Assembly (NCBI GenBank): GCA_944319735.1
Contig: CALUEU010000002.1
Location: 1-64,000, forward strand
Direction: 5' to 3'
Source: an uncultured Methanomassiliicoccus sp.
GTDB lineage: Archaea; Thermoplasmatota; Thermoplasmata; Methanomassiliicoccales; Methanomassiliicoccaceae
Length of the DNA stretch: 64,000 bases
Shown: positions 8,755 through 16,686 of the stretch, one piece after another
Layout: each line of letters starts with the position of its first letter
How positions within the stretch are numbered: the stretch's first letter is position 1
Notes under the pieces: generated by a model
Databases searched by the model: none
Seen by the model: the letters and a program-made list of their open reading frames with translations, nothing else
Told to the model about the DNA's origin: nothing
Made by a program: the position numbers and the translations under genes

Positions 8755-9873
8755 CTAGTCCTCGCAGAAAAGATAATCCTGCACTTTGTCTCTCGCTTTT
8801 TCCCTTTTTTCCTGATGAACCTCAATGAACTTTACCATAGAGTCTGCCAATGCTTTTTTACATTCTCCGCAGAGGATCTCTCCGTTGCGGCATTTTACCA
8901 TCAGCTCATCTAACTTTTTGTCATCTTCCTCAAAAAGGAAATGCAGATATTTGAACACAGAACAGATTTCGGGTTTACCGCCGTTCTTCCTTTGTTCATC
9001 AACAGTTACTGCACCGCCTGTAAATGCAGACATCACTTTTTTACGGACCTGCTTGGGAGTGTCTGTTGTATATATCGTGCTGTTGGGCTGCGACGAAGAC
9101 ATTTTGTCAGATCCCTGAAGTCCGGGAAACATTTTATTGTGCAGCAGTGCCGGTTTATAGTATCCTAACAGCGGAGCTATGTCTCTGGCAACCCTGAAGT
9201 GAGGATCTTGATCGATTCCGCAGGGAATTAAACAAGGAACATTCTTTCCTTCAATTTCAGAGACCATGAAGGCCGGAGCTGCCTGGATACTCGTGTAAAA
9301 TATACTTCCTATATTAGTGGAATTTTCAAACCCAAACACTGCACGGGCAGTAGAAAAAGTAATTTTCTTTGCAGTTTTCAAAGCAATCGGATAAAGTGTT
9401 TTGATACAGTTTGTATCAATTATGATCTTAGTCAGCGTTGGATCAAATCCTAATGCAATCACATCTAGCATGTTTTCATATGCCATATTTTTTGTATCAT
9501 CCAACGTTAATTTTTCATTAAAAAGAAATTTTTCATCGTCTGTCAGCTGAAAATAAAGCGGCACCTTGAATGTGTCTTGGAGATATTTTGTAAATATCCA
9601 AGGCATTAGATGTCCCATATGGGTGTGTCCTGAAGGCCCCCTTCCCGTATATAGATAAAACTTTTCACCAGCCTCATAGCGATCGAGAATCCAATTCATA
9701 TCTCTATGAGAGTAAACTATTCCACGCCTCAGCAGTGGATGAAGTTCTCCATATTTGGACATACGATCTAGAAGTGCATTGTCAACATGTTTTGTTCCAA
9801 ATCTTTCGATAAGCATGTCGTAGTCTACTTCACCGCTGACTTCCCAAGGGGTGACTTTAAAATCCTCAGCCAT
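8755..9873 (-). CDS. trpS: tryptophanyl-tRNA synthetase
   Basis: Class I synthetase charging tRNA-Trp. The HIGH equivalent is GHTHMGHLMPW (about residues 82-92) and the KMSKS loop is DKMSSS (about 258-263), with TARAVFGF typical of archaeal/eukaryotic TrpS. The 372-residue length is normal. This is the only complete gene in the window ending in TAG (8755-8757); TCT and TAA follow in frame, so readthrough would add only two residues. The C-terminus is already complete at the TAG, and translation probably ends there. Confidence 0.96.
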   Translation of the reverse strand: MAEDFKVTPWEVSGEVDYDMLIERFGTKHVDNALLDRMSKYGELHPLLRRGIVYSHRDMNWILDRYEAGEKFYLYTGRGPSGHTHMGHLMPWIFTKYLQDTFKVPLYFQLTDDEKFLFNEKLTLDDTKNMAYENMLDVIALGFDPTLTKIIIDTNCIKTLYPIALKTAKKITFSTARAVFGFENSTNIGSIFYTSIQAAPAFMVSEIEGKNVPCLIPCGIDQDPHFRVARDIAPLLGYYKPALLHNKMFPGLQGSDKMSSSQPNSTIYTTDTPKQVRKKVMSAFTGGAVTVDEQRKNGGKPEICSVFKYLHFLFEEDDKKLDELMVKCRNGEILCGECKKALADSMVKFIEVHQEKREKARDKVQDYLFCED

Positions 9874-9952
9874 CTTACCAAAGCGAAGAGAGCGCTGGTA
9901 GTGTTTAAATTTTACCTTGGATAGTTCTTTGATTTAGAATACAGAACTTGAC

Positions 9953-10492
9953 TCATACCCAGATGGCATGGCGCCTCTCCAGAGATAGTTCGTTTTGACC
10001 TGTTTTGTCCATTATTCTGGGAATCAGCAGATCAAAGAACAGCAGAGAAGCATCTTCAAAAATTGTTCCAAGGGGGGCATTGCGTTTTTTCTCTTTGTCG
10101 TCTGGTGAGGATATTTGAATAATAAGATTGGAAGCGTGTCCGAGTTTTGAGTTGGGATGAGAGGTTATGGAAATCACTTCTGCTCCTACCCTTCTTACAA
10201 TGTTGGCTGTCTGTACGGCAGACATTGTTTCTCCGGTGTTTGAAACGATTATTACAAGATCGCCGGAGTCAACAATGGGCGTTGTCATCTCTCCAACAAA
10301 GTGAACGTCAAAGCCCAATTGTACTAAACGGACCGCAAATGCCTGAGCAATGAGTCCAGATCTTCCTACACCATAAATAAAAATCTTTCTGGGCGCAATC
10401 AAAGACTCAATCATTAAGTCCACAGATGCTTGATTCACGGTGGAGAGTGCTTTGTCGATTGCGCCAAGAAGGTAATTCAGCGTCTCTTTCAT
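9953..10492 (-). CDS. hxlB: 6-phospho-3-hexuloisomerase
   Basis: SIS-domain isomerase interconverting fructose 6-phosphate and 3-hexulose 6-phosphate. In archaea lacking an oxidative pentose pathway this step feeds ribulose 5-phosphate synthesis. Motifs are IYGVGRSGLIAQAFAVRL (about 34-51), IIVSNTGET (about 80-88) and the C-terminal FEDASLLFFDLL. The length of 179 residues is typical. No hexulose-phosphate synthase partner is nearby; one would be expected elsewhere. It lies eight bases downstream of the endonuclease IV-like gene and is probably cotranscribed with it. Confidence 0.9.
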   Translation of the reverse strand: MKETLNYLLGAIDKALSTVNQASVDLMIESLIAPRKIFIYGVGRSGLIAQAFAVRLVQLGFDVHFVGEMTTPIVDSGDLVIIVSNTGETMSAVQTANIVRRVGAEVISITSHPNSKLGHASNLIIQISSPDDKEKKRNAPLGTIFEDASLLFFDLLIPRIMDKTGQNELSLERRHAIWV

Positions 10493-10500
10493 GAGCTCAC

Positions 10501-11694
10501 TTATTTTTTCTTTTTAGATGCAGGCTTTTTTAATTCTATGTCATCAAGAGTGTTGGTTTCATCGTCCAGATTCTCAATCAAATCATCAGGAAGTGGTGCT
10601 GATTCGGTGAAAGAAGAGGTTCCGTTTATTGAAATATCATATCCTTCATCATCGTAGGACTGCTCTTTTCCACCTTTCTTAACTCTTGATTCTTTAGACA
10701 CTTTCCTTGTGAGCATACGTTCGTAGATCAGTTTCATGTACATCGCATCATGCTCCAGCAGGGGCGATGAAGAAATGATTGTCACGTTGGCAGACTCATC
10801 GGCTAAATACTCAGCCAGCGGTTCAAATTTAAGGTCTCCTCGTTTGATTGGAGTTATCCTTTTCTCATTTCCGCCCTCATGCTCTACACCTGCAAAATGA
10901 GCGTAAATATCATTGCCTGTGTATTGTCTGACTTCATCGATAAGAGCGCCAAAGTCTTCAGGTTCATGCAATATGGGGTTGCGGGCATGCACATGGGCAA
11001 AATTAATCACAGGTATCGTTCCAGGAACGTTGTCACAGACTTCAAATATCTCAGATGTAGAACCAAAGACTTCCTGTCGGCCACTCATCTCTAGGCCGAG
11101 TTTTGGCCGAATACCATTGTCTTCCCACCAGGCCATGATTTCAGTCAGGTTATCAATGATATTTTTCTTGGTTTGCTTTTTAGGATTGTCGTTGTATAAC
11201 CCCATGTGAGTTACAACAATTTTACCGTTCATCTGATCAGTCATCATACCTGCCCATCTTAATGCGTTAAGGCATTTAGCAGTCAGTTCGTCATTAGTTC
11301 CCAGATCCATGTAGTATGGAGTATGCATTGAGAGTTGAACGTCCATTTCTTTACCCATCTCTCCAATTTCGTTAAATTCAGAGTAGGTTTGAGCAAGACC
11401 TGAAGCAAGGGAGATGAGAATATCTGATTCCTTTATCGGTTCTGAAGGGTCTGTTATGCTTATCTCCTTCTTTCCCTTTGTTCTAATTATTTCAACAATT
11501 AAATCTGTCTCTATTTCTAAAGGAGAAAGACCGATCTCATCATCATCTGGAAATCTATCCATTGCGTTAATTCGCAACATTTGAACTTCCATGGCTGTTA
11601 AGCCCAGGCTGTGGACATCTTCAATTCCATCCCTGAGTGTTCTTCCTTTACACGAGAGCGGGATGCCTGCGGGACCAAATCGTATCATGGACAA
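10501..11694 (-). CDS. endonuclease IV-like TIM-barrel protein
   Basis: Xylose isomerase-like TIM barrel related to deoxyribonuclease IV, which cleaves abasic DNA. Metal-ligand-type segments in barrel order are LSMHTPYYMDLG, VVTHMGLYND, LGLEMSGRQ, FAHVHARNP and YAHFAGVEHEGGNEK. The barrel covers about residues 1-300. An extra charged tail of about 75 residues (Asp/Glu-rich, ending KKPASKKKK) is longer than usual for the family and looks disordered. It is probably an AP endonuclease, though a sugar-phosphate isomerase role is not excluded given the hxlB neighbour. Confidence 0.8.
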   Translation of the reverse strand: MSMIRFGPAGIPLSCKGRTLRDGIEDVHSLGLTAMEVQMLRINAMDRFPDDDEIGLSPLEIETDLIVEIIRTKGKKEISITDPSEPIKESDILISLASGLAQTYSEFNEIGEMGKEMDVQLSMHTPYYMDLGTNDELTAKCLNALRWAGMMTDQMNGKIVVTHMGLYNDNPKKQTKKNIIDNLTEIMAWWEDNGIRPKLGLEMSGRQEVFGSTSEIFEVCDNVPGTIPVINFAHVHARNPILHEPEDFGALIDEVRQYTGNDIYAHFAGVEHEGGNEKRITPIKRGDLKFEPLAEYLADESANVTIISSSPLLEHDAMYMKLIYERMLTRKVSKESRVKKGGKEQSYDDEGYDISINGTSSFTESAPLPDDLIENLDDETNTLDDIELKKPASKKKK

Positions 11695-11864
11695 ATCACC
11701 ATCACAATAACTCCAACACTTCCAGAGTGGAGGTTATATCTGATTATATTTATAACTAATGAAGAAGATGGATGATTTATAAATCTTCTTCTATCGATGC
11801 CTCATATTGAGATATCAAAGTCCATTGATCTGATATAAATACGAATATCAGAAAAAGATCATTG

Positions 11865-11878
11865 GAAAGCTTTATCTA
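11865..11878 (+). promoter_or_regulatory. probable BRE/TATA promoter of the eL18 operon
   Basis: The stretch GAAAGCTTTATCTA resembles the archaeal BRE plus TATA consensus (purine-rich AAA followed by TTTAT). It would place the transcript start near 11900, about 20-25 bases before the start codon, leaving room for the GAGGGAG ribosome-binding site at 11912-11918. A second AT-rich candidate, TATAAATA at 11833-11840, is an alternative. Confidence 0.4.
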
Positions 11879-11922
11879 TTGCATCCTGTTTAGAGCTCCC
11901 ACTCAATGTCGAGGGAGTCAGA

Positions 11923-12285
11923 ATGAAAAAGACACAGAAGACAGATCCCAATTTAGTAACCCTCATCGCAGAATTAAAGAGGGAGACACGTGAAGGGGAT
12001 GCGGCCATCTGGCGAGACATTGCTCAAAGACTAGAGAAACCCAGTCGCAACTGGGCTGAAGTTAACTTGAGCAAGCTGGAAAGGAACGCAAACGATGGAG
12101 ATATTATCTTAGTACCTGGAAAGGTGCTAGGTGCTGGAAAAATTAGTAAAAATGTTACTATTGCAGCCTATCGTTTCTCTGCCGCAGCCGCAAAAGCCAT
12201 AGAAGACGCTGGTGGAAAAAAGCTTACAATAGCTGAGCTGATGAAAGAGAACCCCAGTGGAAAAGGCGTAAGGATTATGGGGTGA
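11923..12285 (+). CDS. rpl18e: large-subunit ribosomal protein eL18
   Basis: Archaeal/eukaryotic-specific ribosomal protein of the 50S subunit, 120 residues as usual. The segments WRDIAQRLEKPSRNWAEVNLSKL and VPGKVLGAGKISKNVTIAAYRFS are characteristic. It opens the conserved archaeal operon eL18-uL13-uS9-rpoN; spacing to uL13 is only four bases. GAGGGAG lies just upstream of ATG 11923. Confidence 0.97.
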   Translation: MKKTQKTDPNLVTLIAELKRETREGDAAIWRDIAQRLEKPSRNWAEVNLSKLERNANDGDIILVPGKVLGAGKISKNVTIAAYRFSAAAAKAIEDAGGKKLTIAELMKENPSGKGVRIMG

Positions 12286-12289
12286 TCAT

Positions 12290-12709
12290 ATGGCAATTGT
12301 AATTGATGCAGACAAACACATCTTAGGACGTTTAAGCACAAATATCGCAAAGCGTATCCTTAACGGTGAAGAGGTAATTGTAGTAAATGCCGAGAAAGCA
12401 ATCATTACAGGCGACAGGCAGGTAATATTCAACAAATACCTTGATAAATATCACCGTGGAAAACAGACAAGTGGTCCGTTCTTCCCAAAGAGAGCTGATC
12501 TTATCCTCAAGAAGACAGTTAGGGGAATGATCCCTTTCATGCACCCAAGAGGAAGAGAAGCATACCGCAGAGTAAGGGTATATGTTGGAATTCCTAAAGA
12601 GCTGGAGTCCGCTAAACTTGAAAAGATTGAAAGCGCGATGACACTTTGGACTGACAAATATGTAACCCTTGGTGAAGTTGCAGAACGTCTCGGATCTAGA
12701 GTGAGGTGA
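12290..12709 (+). CDS. rpl13: large-subunit ribosomal protein uL13
   Basis: Ribosomal protein L13 of the archaeal type, 139 residues. IDADKHILGRLSTNIAKRIL at the N-terminus and KTVRGMIPFMHPRGREAYRRVRVY mid-protein are family hallmarks. It is the second gene of the eL18 operon, with four bases between it and uS9, implying translational coupling and shared transcription. Confidence 0.97.
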   Translation: MAIVIDADKHILGRLSTNIAKRILNGEEVIVVNAEKAIITGDRQVIFNKYLDKYHRGKQTSGPFFPKRADLILKKTVRGMIPFMHPRGREAYRRVRVYVGIPKELESAKLEKIESAMTLWTDKYVTLGEVAERLGSRVR

Positions 12710-12713
12710 TTGT

Positions 12714-13115
12714 ATGGCAGACGTAGTAAATACCAGCGGTAAGAGAAAAGAAGCTGTCGCCCGTGCTTCCGTAAAAAGTGGAAGCGGAAAAGTCAGGATT
12801 AACAATGTACCAATTGAGATTTATACACCTGAACTTGCCCGTTTCAAAATGATGGAACCCCTCCTTCTTGCAGGGGACAAAGTTTCAGCTGTAGACATCA
12901 ACGTAAATGTTCAGGGTGGAGGATTTATGGGACAGGCAGAAGCAGTCCGTACATCCATCGCAAAAGGACTTGTTGAATTCCTGCAGGACTCGGAACTAGA
13001 GGCAAGTTTCAAACAATATGACCGCTCTTTGCTTATCAGCGACCCGCGTAGAAAACTTCCAAAGAAACCACAGGGACGCGGTGCTAGAAAGAAGAGACAG
13101 AAGTCATACAGGTGA
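12714..13115 (+). CDS. rps9: small-subunit ribosomal protein uS9
   Basis: Ribosomal protein S9, 133 residues, located in the 30S head near the P-site tRNA. It has the typical start TSGKRKEAVARASVKSGSGKVRIN, the GGGFMGQAEAVRTSIAKGL core and the basic tail ending in KKRQKSYR, whose last residues contact the P-site anticodon loop in the family. It sits between uL13 and rpoN, the standard archaeal order. Confidence 0.97.
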   Translation: MADVVNTSGKRKEAVARASVKSGSGKVRINNVPIEIYTPELARFKMMEPLLLAGDKVSAVDINVNVQGGGFMGQAEAVRTSIAKGLVEFLQDSELEASFKQYDRSLLISDPRRKLPKKPQGRGARKKRQKSYR

Positions 13116-13121
13116 TGCAAC

Positions 13122-13313
13122 ATGATGATCCCAGTAAGGTGCTTTACATGCGGCAAGGTCGTCGGTGGCCTATACGAAACATATGTCAAAAGAGTACAGA
13201 TGGGCGAAAACCCCAAAGATGTCTTAGACGATTTGGGTCTAACCCGCTACTGTTGCCGCAGGATGATCGTCGCTCACGCAGATTTAGTCGACGAAGTTAT
13301 ACCTCTGGGCTAA
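13122..13313 (+). CDS. rpoN: RNA polymerase subunit Rpo10 (RpoN)
   Basis: Small zinc-binding subunit of archaeal RNA polymerase, equivalent to eukaryotic RPB10. It has 63 residues and opens with [20 protein letters not shown]; the second Cys pair is YCCRRM. Together these make the CX2C...CC zinc site. Two Met codons begin the frame (13122 and 13125) and either could initiate. It ends the ribosomal operon and is followed by a pyrimidine-rich stretch (about 13320-13345) that may terminate transcription. Confidence 0.96.
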   Translation: MMIPVRCFTCGKVVGGLYETYVKRVQMGENPKDVLDDLGLTRYCCRRMIVAHADLVDEVIPLG

Positions 13314-13352
13314 GCTTATAAACCTCTTTCCCTTTCCCCTTTTATATATTAC

Positions 13353-13425
13353 GGGTCCGTGGGGTAGCTTGGTATCCTTCCAGCTTGGGGTGCTGGTGAC
13401 TCCGATTCAAATTCGGACGGACCCA
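13353..13425 (+). tRNA. tRNA-Pro (GGG)
   Basis: Cloverleaf: acceptor GGGTCCG (13353-13359) pairs with CGGACCC (13418-13424), discriminator A at 13425. The anticodon stem is CCAGC/GCTGG with loop TTGGGGT, anticodon GGG at 13387-13389. The T arm is TCCGA/TCGGA with loop TTCAAAT. The CCA end is encoded (13426-13428). The TTTTATATAT just upstream is too close for a normal TATA box, so transcription with rpoN is possible. Confidence 0.95.
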
Positions 13426-13454
13426 CCATTATTCTATAAAATACATTTTAATTG

Positions 13455-13472
13455 ATGATTGCTTACAATCAT
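13455..13472. terminator. hairpin between tRNA-Pro and the ech operon
   Basis: A perfect 7-bp inverted repeat, ATGATTG-CTTA-CAATCAT, lies between the tRNA-Pro 3' end and the converging echF stop, in an AT-rich setting. It may help end one or both converging transcripts. Archaeal termination usually depends on oligo-T tracts, so the role is uncertain. Confidence 0.35.
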
Positions 13473-13525
13473 AAAATATATAAAAAATTGATCTGGATTA
13501 ACTCCAGACCAATAAAAATAAATTT

Positions 13526-13891
13526 TTATGCTTCTGTTTTTTCTTTATCAGGCAATGGAATTTCAAATATGTCTGTAATTTTTTCCACACTCGGGGGAGT
13601 GTATGACGGTGCCATTGCCAGACATTTTTTAGGACAGGCTTCGACACATGATTCGCATTGAATGCATGACATCCTGTTAATGGTCCATGTTTTGCCTTTG
13701 CGGTCTACAACGATTGCATTGGTTGGGCATTTGCGGGCACAGATACCGCACAAGATGCAGTTCTCTTCGATGATGCCTACATGTCCTCTTGTACGCTCAG
13801 TCCACTCACGCGGTACTGCCGGATACATTGCTGTTGCGGGTTTTTTGAAAAGGCTCTTAAGCACAGTTTTAGCCATTTTAAAAGATGCCAA
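13526..13891 (-). CDS. echF: Ech hydrogenase subunit F, 2[4Fe-4S] ferredoxin-like
   Basis: NuoI-like polyferredoxin subunit passing electrons between the ferredoxin pool and the hydrogenase module. It has 121 residues with two complete CX2CX2CX3C clusters: CILCGICARKCP and CIQCESCVEACP. It is the last gene of echABCDEF and starts six bases after echE. A complex-I-like FpoI is the main alternative, but the catalytic Ni ligands in the adjacent echE make Ech the better call. Confidence 0.9.
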   Translation of the reverse strand: MASFKMAKTVLKSLFKKPATAMYPAVPREWTERTRGHVGIIEENCILCGICARKCPTNAIVVDRKGKTWTINRMSCIQCESCVEACPKKCLAMAPSYTPPSVEKITDIFEIPLPDKEKTEA

Positions 13892-13896
13892 TCAAA

Positions 13897-14979
13897 TCAC
13901 CTCTCCGTACAGCTTATGCAGGGATCAATCGTCAGAATCAGCATGGAAACGTCTGTGAGATCGCATCCCTGAAGAGTCTTTACCATTGCAGGAATATTTG
14001 CATTGGTCGGGGTTCTTACACGCATTCTCTGAAGATATTTTGTTCCGTTTCCCTGCACATAGTAAAAGGCTTCTCCCCTGGGCTGTTCCATTCTAGCGAT
14101 GAAATCATTCGAAGGGGGCATTCCTTTAACAGGCACGTCAACAGGACCCTGCGGAAGTTCAAGCATTATTTGTTCAATGAGATCAAAAGACTGATACAGT
14201 TCAAGGATTCTCACTTTGCATCTAGCATAGCAGTCTCCATCTTCCTCAAGAATGGGCTTGAATCCAAGATCTAAGTATTTTCCGATGCCGGTCAGCCTGA
14301 TATCATTATTCACTCCTGAACCGCGTGCTACAGGACCTACAGCACATAAGTCGACAGCTTCAGTTTTTGAAAGTTTTCCTACACCACACAGTCTGTTCTT
14401 TACTGAAGCATCATCCAAGAAAACTTTGGTTAGTGAGTTTACTTCGTTTCTTAGAGACTTTATGGTTTTCAGCACATCGTTTTGCATCTCAGGAGTAATG
14501 TCTTTTCTTAATCCACCGACTTTGCATATTGAAAAGATCACTCTGCCTCCAGTCATCTTCTCGAACAGATCTAGAACTTTTTCACGGAGTCTCCAGCAGT
14601 GCATAAACAAACTTTCAAATCCAAGTCCGTCCGCAAGCAGACCTAACCACAGAAGGTGGCTGTGAATCCTGGAAAGTTCATGAAGTGCAGTTCTCAGATA
14701 GTCTGCACGATCTGGTACATCAACATTCATCAGCCCTTCAACAGCTAATGTATATCCCCAGCCGTGGCCGAAGCTACATATTCCACAGATTCTCTCAATT
14801 ACGTAGAACATTTCATTGTAGTCTTTTGTTTCTGTCAGCTTCTCTAAGCCTCTGTGGACATAACCTATTGAAGGAATTGCTCTGACAACCTTTTCATCCA
14901 TTATTTCAAGATCAAGATGCACCGGTTCAGGAAGAACTGGATGCTGTGGTCCAAAGGGAATAATTGTGCTCTTTCCCAT
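13897..14979 (-). CDS. echE: Ech hydrogenase large subunit E, [NiFe] catalytic
   Basis: Catalytic large subunit binding the [NiFe] centre. Numbered from the GTG at 14988, both ligand motifs are intact: RICGIC with Cys68 and Cys71, and DPCISC with Cys357 and Cys360. The protein ends four residues after the first Cys of that C-terminal motif, so there is no C-terminal peptide for a maturation protease to remove, as I recall for Ech and CooH-type enzymes. ATG 14979 is preferred because AGGTG lies six bases upstream; GTG 14988 is an alternative. The intact Cys pairs separate it from NuoD/FpoD. Confidence 0.93.
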   Translation of the reverse strand: MGKSTIIPFGPQHPVLPEPVHLDLEIMDEKVVRAIPSIGYVHRGLEKLTETKDYNEMFYVIERICGICSFGHGWGYTLAVEGLMNVDVPDRADYLRTALHELSRIHSHLLWLGLLADGLGFESLFMHCWRLREKVLDLFEKMTGGRVIFSICKVGGLRKDITPEMQNDVLKTIKSLRNEVNSLTKVFLDDASVKNRLCGVGKLSKTEAVDLCAVGPVARGSGVNNDIRLTGIGKYLDLGFKPILEEDGDCYARCKVRILELYQSFDLIEQIMLELPQGPVDVPVKGMPPSNDFIARMEQPRGEAFYYVQGNGTKYLQRMRVRTPTNANIPAMVKTLQGCDLTDVSMLILTIDPCISCTER

Positions 14980-14980
14980 C

Positions 14981-15361
14981 TCACGCACCTTCCTTTTCTG
15001 ATTCTGCCTGCTGTTTCCACGGCGTCGGTTTGGACAGCTTGAAAAAGTTACCTTGATAGTCCAATTTGCTGTCGGTGAAGTTTATTCCGAATAAATCATG
15101 AATTTCGTTTTCATAGATGAAGGCAGGCCAGTAGATCCCAGTTATGCTTGGTATGCTGGCATCGTATGAGACTGTTAATCTCAGATTCAGAAGAGATAAG
15201 TCTTTGTCCAGTGAATACAGCAGCTCCATTTCACTTCCTTTAGGAGTTCCGCAGATCTGACCTAGCCTGTATCCTTCAGATTTGAGATTCTGGACTTTTT
15301 CAAGCAGGCCTGAAACATCAATCTGAGTGAAATTTTGAATTGTATACATAGCATCTTTCAT
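14981..15361 (-). CDS. echD: Ech hydrogenase subunit D
   Basis: NuoC-like accessory subunit of the hydrogenase module. The open frame extends upstream to 15553, but those residues overlap echC and have no family character. The start is therefore set at ATG 15361, whose ATGA overlaps the echC TGA, giving 126 residues, close to known EchD lengths. The segment IYWPAFIYENEIHDLFGINFTDSKLDYQGNFF matches the NuoC/EchD core (EREIYDLFGI-like). No cofactor motif is expected or seen. Confidence 0.88.
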   Translation of the reverse strand: MKDAMYTIQNFTQIDVSGLLEKVQNLKSEGYRLGQICGTPKGSEMELLYSLDKDLSLLNLRLTVSYDASIPSITGIYWPAFIYENEIHDLFGINFTDSKLDYQGNFFKLSKPTPWKQQAESEKEGA

Positions 15362-15804
15362 GCTGAGGCCTCCTTTGCAACTTCTGACGCTTTCCTCTTT
15401 TCTTCCAAGATGCTCAATCCCTTTACCACACCGTCGATGATGGCTTCTGGTCTTGCTGCACATCCAGGTACGTAAACATCCACAGGTATCACAGTGTCTA
15501 CTCCTCCCATAACATTGTAGCAGTCTCTGAAGATCCCACCCGAGTTTGCACATATGCCTATGGCAATTACGACTTTTGGATCTGGCATCTGTTCATATAT
15601 TTGTTTTATGACGGCTTTATTCTGCTCATTTACAGATCCAGTTATGAGAAATACATCTGCTTGCTTGGGATCGCCGGTATTGATTATTCCAAATCTTTCT
15701 ACATCATATACCGGAGTTAAACAGGCTAATACCTCTATATCGCATCCGTTACAGCTAGACCCATCATAGTGTATTACCCATGGTGATTTTGATAGATATG
15801 TCAT
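15358..15804 (-). CDS. echC: Ech hydrogenase small subunit C, [4Fe-4S]
   Basis: NuoB-like small subunit carrying the proximal [4Fe-4S] cluster next to the NiFe site. It has 148 residues. The Cys set is visible as SSCNGCDIEV (residues about 17-26), GICANSGG mid-protein and VPGCAARPEAI near residue 115. It starts nine bases after echB and overlaps echD by four bases (ATGA), so the operon is tightly coupled. Confidence 0.92.
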   Translation of the reverse strand: MTYLSKSPWVIHYDGSSCNGCDIEVLACLTPVYDVERFGIINTGDPKQADVFLITGSVNEQNKAVIKQIYEQMPDPKVVIAIGICANSGGIFRDCYNVMGGVDTVIPVDVYVPGCAARPEAIIDGVVKGLSILEEKRKASEVAKEASA

Positions 15805-15813
15805 TTAACTCCC

Positions 15814-16686
15814 TCACAGCAGTATCATTAGTGCACCGACATTGATTACACCTAACATAACAGCCACTACCCACGAGCTTTTCAGTGCAACCTGCCATTT
15901 CATTCTTGCAAAGCAATTGTCTATAACGATCTCTAAGAAGTAAGCTAAGATACATACGATTATTCCAGCGATGTAACCTGCGATTGTTCCATTGCAGAAG
16001 AATAAGAATACGAATCCTAACAGCATGATGTTTTCATACCAATGGGATACTTCTACAGCGGCTAAAGACCGTCCTGAGAATTCTGTTGTTAATCCTCTTA
16101 CTAAATCCTGATGAGCATGATGAGACATGCTGAGATCAAACGGAGATTTCCTGAACTTGATAGTCAGTATGAACAGGAATCCGATGAATATACCGATCAG
16201 GTAAATGAACGGCATCTCACTACTGGTCAGTATTGTATCAACCTGGAAGCTGCCTGATACCAGATAAAATCCTATTGCAGTCAATAGGATCATTGGTTCA
16301 TATGCCATCATCTGATACAGTTCTCTTTCTGCACCGATCTGAGAATATGGTGAGTTTGAAGAGAACGCTGCAATGACTAAGAACACGTTCGCTAGAGTTA
16401 GTGCAAAGATTACCAATAGCAAATCTCCTCCAGAGAAGAAGATACATCCAGTTATGATTACGAACAGCAAAAAGCACATTACGTAGAAGTCCTGGACTTT
16501 GTTTGGGGTAATCTGATCTTTTTCTATGAATTTGCGTACATCATAATATGGCTGTAAGATAGGAGGACCGATCCTGCCCTGCATTCTTGCACTTATCTTC
16601 CTGTCAATACCAGCTAGCAGACAACCTAATATCGGAGCCAGAATAAGATATCCGACTACTAGTATAATCATAGAAATGGTGTTCAT
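15814..16686 (-). CDS. echB: Ech hydrogenase membrane subunit B
   Basis: NuoH-like integral membrane protein linking the soluble hydrogenase arm to the ion-translocating arm. It has 290 residues with about eight hydrophobic segments. The family's cytosolic loops are recognisable: ARMQGRIGPPILQPYYDVRKF near 34-54 and NSPYSQIGAERELYQMMAYEP near 110-130, with charged residues of the quinone-site-equivalent region. Its ATG overlaps the echA stop (ATGA). Confidence 0.92.
   Translation of the reverse strand: MNTISMIILVVGYLILAPILGCLLAGIDRKISARMQGRIGPPILQPYYDVRKFIEKDQITPNKVQDFYVMCFLLFVIITGCIFFSGGDLLLVIFALTLANVFLVIAAFSSNSPYSQIGAERELYQMMAYEPMILLTAIGFYLVSGSFQVDTILTSSEMPFIYLIGIFIGFLFILTIKFRKSPFDLSMSHHAHQDLVRGLTTEFSGRSLAAVEVSHWYENIMLLGFVFLFFCNGTIAGYIAGIIVCILAYFLEIVIDNCFARMKWQVALKSSWVVAVMLGVINVGALMILL

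Noticed and set aside
15362-15553. Longer N-terminus for echD
   Set aside because: The extra residues (Cys/Arg/His-rich) are the echC coding sequence read in another frame; ATG 15361 overlapping the echC stop gives a normal EchD.
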